8,925 nt of DNA, from positions 2,332 through 11,256 of the forward strand of contig PEUR01000214.1 in assembly GCA_002780675.1 (NCBI GenBank). The letters run 5' to 3'. Of the stretch, positions 6,579 through 8,925 are shown in pieces. The translations under genes were made by a program, and so were the position numbers. This DNA is from Gallionellales bacterium CG03_land_8_20_14_0_80_55_15. GTDB taxonomy: Bacteria > Pseudomonadota > Gammaproteobacteria > Burkholderiales > Gallionellaceae. Positions within the stretch are counted from its first letter, which is position 1. Each line of letters opens with the position of its first letter. The notes below the pieces were generated by a model that saw nothing but the letters and a program-made list of their open reading frames with translations, ran no database searches and had not been told where the DNA came from.

Positions 6579-7147
6579 TATCTTAAATCCCGCGTAGCGA
6601 TTTGTTCGCTTCCTCGCCCGCTTGCGGGCTTGGTCGAATGGCCAGTTGTTTCACCAGGGAATTGAGGGAAGGCTGATTCATTATCCTCACCATGCCCGTT
6701 TGCCTGCCCCAAAATCATCTCTACACCTTTATTAGCCAACACGTCCGCGCACTCGTTCCCTTCGTGTCCGGCATGTCCCTTGACCCATATCCATTCTATC
6801 TTGTGCTGCGCCGCCGCCCCGTCCAGCCTGCGCCACAAATCATCGTTCTTGACGAGTTTCCTGCTCGCGGTTTTCCAGCCGGAACGCTTCCAGCCCGCCA
6901 GCCAGGTAGTAATGCCCTGATGCACATACTTGGAATCGGTGTGCAGCCGCACCTGACAAGGCCGCGTCAGCGCCTCCAGCGCGGCAATCGCTCCCATCAG
7001 TTCCATGCGGTTATTGGTGGTATGCGCCTCTCCGCCGAACAGTTCGCGCTCCTTGCCCTTGAGTCGCAACAACGCGCCCCATCCGCCTACGCCGGGGTTC
7101 CCCTTACAGGCTCCATCGGTAAAAATATCCACCACTCCATCACTCAT
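6578..7147 (-). CDS. rnhA: Ribonuclease HI with a C-terminal extension
   Basis: Ribonuclease HI cuts the RNA strand of RNA:DNA hybrids, removing primers and R-loops. The catalytic set is complete: D11 ([12 protein letters not shown]), E49 (NNRMEL), D71 (HTDSKY), H125 (VKGHAGH) and D135 (NECADVLAN), together with the basic handle [16 protein letters not shown] (86-101). The catalytic domain ends near residue 150, matching the 155-residue E. coli enzyme. About 39 further residues are rich in G, S, E and T, look disordered, and contain no motif I recognise. ATG at 7147 has an AGGA ribosome site (7155-7158) seven bases upstream, within the end of the methyltransferase gene that stops three bases before. 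The stop TAA overlaps the dnaQ start by one base, so the extension probably reflects the real end and not a sequencing error. Confidence 0.96.
   Translation of the reverse strand: MSDGVVDIFTDGACKGNPGVGGWGALLRLKGKERELFGGEAHTTNNRMELMGAIAALEALTRPCQVRLHTDSKYVHQGITTWLAGWKRSGWKTASRKLVKNDDLWRRLDGAAAQHKIEWIWVKGHAGHEGNECADVLANKGVEMILGQANGHGEDNESAFPQFPGETTGHSTKPASGRGSEQIATRDLR
6616..6629 (-). other. Strong GC hairpin inside the rnhA tail, upstream of dnaQ
   Basis: GCCCGC (6616-6621) and GCGGGC (6624-6629) are perfect reverse complements with a two-base centre, giving effectively a 5-bp GC stem with a four-base loop. It lies in the codons of the extra C-terminal tail of RNase HI (PASGRGS), about 38 bases before the dnaQ start in the mRNA. 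There is no T run, so it is not a terminator. It could slow ribosomes or affect dnaQ coupling, or it could be a vestige of an inserted repeat. Confidence 0.4.
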
Positions 7148-7150
7148 ACT

Positions 7151-7909
7151 TCAATCCTGCCCATCTTTTTCACTGTTTATCCGATGCATCGTTCTGTTGT
7201 TGAGCTTGGGAGCAACCGGCAACAGTTTATTCACCAAGCCTTTATTCCATTGCGGCATAATTAACCGCATACCCGGCACACGCTTCACCGCATGCAAAAA
7301 ATACACCCCGCCACTCACCGCCCACCAGCGGTCTCCCACCGCTTCCATAAAGGCACTGCGCTCCAACAAACCTGGCTGATGGAATGGCGGCGCGTAAACC
7401 GCGAAACGCCCTCCCACCACCTCAAAACCCAACAAAGCCAACCAATCCTTCAAACGATGCAATGCGATAAAGTGCCCACACCACGGATAGCCCTGTTTTC
7501 GGCCCAGCGCGCGATGCAACCCCCATAAACTGCGCGGATTAAACCCGCTGATAATTAGATTTCCTTCCGGCATCAATACCCGTTCCACTTCGCGCAAAAG
7601 CAAGTGAGGATGTTCGGCGAATTCCAGCATATGAGGCAACACCAGCAAATCCAGACAGCCACAGGAAAAGGGTAACTCCTCGCCACACAGCCTCACATCC
7701 GCATGTTGTTCGGCACCACGAAGGCGTAAGGGAATCCGGCTGTTGCGCAGAAAATCGTGTTCGGGCAAACCCAGTTGCAGCGCGTTATAACCGAAAATAT
7801 CATCCACCGTGCGATCAAAATAAGCCTGCTCGCGGCACAACACATACCCCCCCTGCGGGGTGGCAAACCATTCGTTCAAATTTTGCGCAACTGACTTACA
7901 ATCAGACAT
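7151..7909 (-). CDS. Class I SAM-dependent methyltransferase-like protein (YafS-like)
   Basis: This 252-residue protein belongs to the Methyltransf_11-like group and occupies the place of E. coli yafS, between gloB and rnhA. Its substrate is unknown. The recognisable part is the C-terminal half of a Rossmann methyltransferase: the acidic strand-4 region CGCLDLLVLPHMLEFAEHP (about 84-101), the helix LLLREVERVLMPEG (103-116), and the strand LIISGFNPRSLWGLHR (118-133). A canonical GxGxG motif I is not visible in the N-terminal third, so cofactor binding may be altered or the N-terminal strand strongly diverged. GTG at 7912 and ATG at 7909 are adjacent; ATG is preferred as the more usual codon. 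Only 29 bases separate it from the divergent gloB start, so both promoters must overlap coding sequence. It is the first gene of the minus-strand run, ending three bases before rnhA. Confidence 0.85.
   Translation of the reverse strand: MSDCKSVAQNLNEWFATPQGGYVLCREQAYFDRTVDDIFGYNALQLGLPEHDFLRNSRIPLRLRGAEQHADVRLCGEELPFSCGCLDLLVLPHMLEFAEHPHLLLREVERVLMPEGNLIISGFNPRSLWGLHRALGRKQGYPWCGHFIALHRLKDWLALLGFEVVGGRFAVYAPPFHQPGLLERSAFMEAVGDRWWAVSGGVYFLHAVKRVPGMRLIMPQWNKGLVNKLLPVAPKLNNRTMHRINSEKDGQD
7875..7902 (+). promoter_or_regulatory. Candidate gloB promoter
   Basis: TTCAAA (7875-7880) and TACAAT (7897-7902) are separated by 16 bases and match the sigma-70 -35 and -10 consensus at four and five of six positions. 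Transcription would start near 7909, about 30 bases before the gloB ATG. The site lies inside the start of the divergent methyltransferase gene. It is predicted from sequence only. Confidence 0.35.
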
Positions 7910-7938
7910 CACTCAGCTTTCGATCGGGGTTCGTCACC

Positions 7939-8712
7939 ATGTTCAACATTACCGCCATTTCTGCCTTCACAGACAACTACATCTGGGCCATCCACAATGA
8001 CCGTCACGCCGTCGTCGTTGATCCCGGCGAAGCTGCCCCCGTGCTGTCATTCCTTGCGGCAAGAAAACTGGCTCTGACGGGCATTTTTTGCACCCATCGC
8101 CATCACGACCACATCGGGGGCATCGCAGAATTGCGCGCAGTATACAACGTGCCCGTGTTTGGACGGCGACATGAAAAAAATCCGCACATCAGCCACGATA
8201 TACGCGAAGGACAACAAATCAGACTGGACGAATTCGGCCTGGAGTTTGACATCCTCGAGATTCCCGGTCATCTGGACGACCACATCGCCTTCATTGCGAC
8301 CAATATCACCCCCCCCATCCTGTTCTGCGGCGATGTCCTGTTTGGCGCAGGCTGCGGCAAGAATTTTGAAGGCACGGTGGCACAACTACACCATTCCCTG
8401 CAACGTCTGAGCCGACTACCCGACATTACGCTGGCCTATTGCGCCCACGAATACACAGCATCTAACCTGCGCTTCGCCCTAGCCTGCGAACCGGGCAACT
8501 CAGCCGTGCAACAACGCGTTGAAAAGACTCGAGAAATGCGTGCTGAAAACCTGCCCACCGTCCCTTTTACCCTCGCACTGGAAAAAGCTACCAACCCATT
8601 TTTACGGTGCAATGCAGATGAAATCATCAAAACGCTACAGCAGCGCGGTTTGACTGATACCCGTGCAATCAACGTATTTACCGCACTACGAGCTTGGCGA
8701 GACAATTTTTAA
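7939..8712 (+). CDS. gloB: Hydroxyacylglutathione hydrolase (glyoxalase II)
   Basis: Glyoxalase II hydrolyses S-D-lactoylglutathione to D-lactate and glutathione, the second step of methylglyoxal detoxification in the cytoplasm. The 257-residue length is typical. The metallo-beta-lactamase-fold dinuclear metal ligands are all present: H53, H55, D57 and H58 in THRHHDHIGG, H111 in PGH, D132 in CGDVLF, and H170 in YCAHEYT. Family segments GCGKNFEGT (138-146), YTASNLRFA (172-180) and NPFLR (219-223) are also present, the last belonging to the C-terminal glutathione-binding domain. One small oddity is PGHLDDH (109-115), where most family members have PGHTxGH; H111 and H115 are retained. ATG at 7939 is the obvious start, with a weak purine-rich ribosome site. 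The gene is divergent from the methyltransferase-rnhA-dnaQ run and followed by a tRNA gene. Confidence 0.97.
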   Translation: MFNITAISAFTDNYIWAIHNDRHAVVVDPGEAAPVLSFLAARKLALTGIFCTHRHHDHIGGIAELRAVYNVPVFGRRHEKNPHISHDIREGQQIRLDEFGLEFDILEIPGHLDDHIAFIATNITPPILFCGDVLFGAGCGKNFEGTVAQLHHSLQRLSRLPDITLAYCAHEYTASNLRFALACEPGNSAVQQRVEKTREMRAENLPTVPFTLALEKATNPFLRCNADEIIKTLQQRGLTDTRAINVFTALRAWRDNF

Positions 8713-8789
8713 CCGGCCTATTTGCGTGGCTATTCAAGGGGAATGTCAGCCTTATCCTCAACAATTTCAACTCAATGTTCAATCAGTGA

Positions 8790-8818
8790 TTGCAGTAACC
8801 GCCAATCTGGTTTATTCT
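8790..8818 (+). promoter_or_regulatory. Candidate tRNA-Ser promoter
   Basis: TTGCAG (8790-8795) and TATTCT (8813-8818) are spaced by the optimal 17 bases. They are followed by a GC-rich discriminator (GCGCGCCC, 8819-8826), a feature of stringently controlled stable-RNA promoters. The start point would fall just before the mature tRNA 5' end at 8830. Box matches are only partial (three and four of six). Confidence 0.45.
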
Positions 8819-8829
8819 GCGCGCCCTTC

Positions 8830-8920
8830 GGAGAGGTGGATGAGTGGTTTAAGTCGCACGCCTGGAAAGCGTGTTTGGGATAATATCCCAACGGGGGTTC
8901 GAATCCCCCCTTCTCCGCCA
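8830..8920 (+). tRNA. tRNA-Ser (anticodon GGA)
   Basis: This 91-base gene folds as a class II tRNA. The acceptor stem GGAGAGG pairs with CTTCTCC (one G-T wobble). The anticodon stem CACGC/GCGTG (8857-8861, 8869-8873) encloses the loop CTGGAAA with anticodon GGA at 8864-8866, reading UCC and UCU serine codons. A long variable arm (TTGGGATAATATCCCAA) is diagnostic of serine-type tRNAs. The T arm is GGGGG-TTCGAAT-CCCCC. Discriminator G and an encoded CCA (8918-8920) complete the 3' end. The window ends five bases later, so any downstream neighbour is not visible. Confidence 0.98.
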
Positions 8921-8925
8921 AATCA

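Noticed and set aside
8727..8750. Possible terminator after gloB (GGCTATTC ... GAATGTCAGCC)
   Set aside because: The stem needs a three-base bulge and there is no T run after it, so it is not convincing as an intrinsic terminator.
8901..8920. tRNA-Ser 3' end as an attachment site for an integrated element
   Set aside because: tRNA genes are common integration targets, but the window ends five bases later and no second copy of the 3' end or integrase is visible.

Overview
The window looks like chromosomal DNA of a betaproteobacterium. I infer this from the gene set and order (gloB divergent from a methyltransferase-rnhA-dnaQ cluster, an arrangement shared by beta- and gammaproteobacteria), the moderately GC-rich coding sequence, and protein flavour resembling the Gallionella/Nitrosomonas group. 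The genus-level guess is inference only.

Layout: (1) Positions 1-229 are non-coding and hold a perfect 7-bp tandem repeat (CCCGCTA, seven full copies) beside an AT-rich inverted repeat. (2) Positions 230-2623 (+) encode a 797-residue membrane-anchored PAS-PAS-GGDEF-EAL protein. Its GGDEF and I-site motifs are intact, but its EAL domain has lost several catalytic residues, so it is probably a c-di-GMP synthase. (3) Positions 2624-3461 lie between convergent transcription units and have no intact gene. They contain a C/G-rich palindromic repeat cluster, two perfect tandem duplications (15 bp and 25 bp), and the decayed C-terminal end of a winged-helix-like protein on the minus strand. (4) Positions 3462-7909 (-) are a tightly packed six-gene run, transcribed in the order SAM methyltransferase (YafS-like), rnhA, dnaQ, alpha/beta hydrolase, BaiN/YhiN-like flavoprotein, small membrane protein. 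Junctions are 3 nt, a 1-nt overlap (TAATG), a 4-nt overlap (ATGA), 52 nt and 3 nt. (5) Positions 7939-8712 (+) encode glyoxalase II (gloB), divergent from the operon. (6) Positions 8830-8920 (+) are tRNA-Ser(GGA) with an encoded CCA and a plausible stable-RNA-type promoter.

How the genes relate: rnhA and dnaQ serve DNA replication (RNA:DNA hybrid removal and polymerase III proofreading). The hydrolase, flavoprotein and small membrane protein appear to be co-transcribed passengers with no obvious link to replication. GloB completes methylglyoxal detoxification. I see no mobile element with an intact transposase, no CRISPR array and no defence system. The most unusual parts are the non-coding repeats, the frameshifting 25-bp duplication in the gene remnant, and the degenerate EAL domain.
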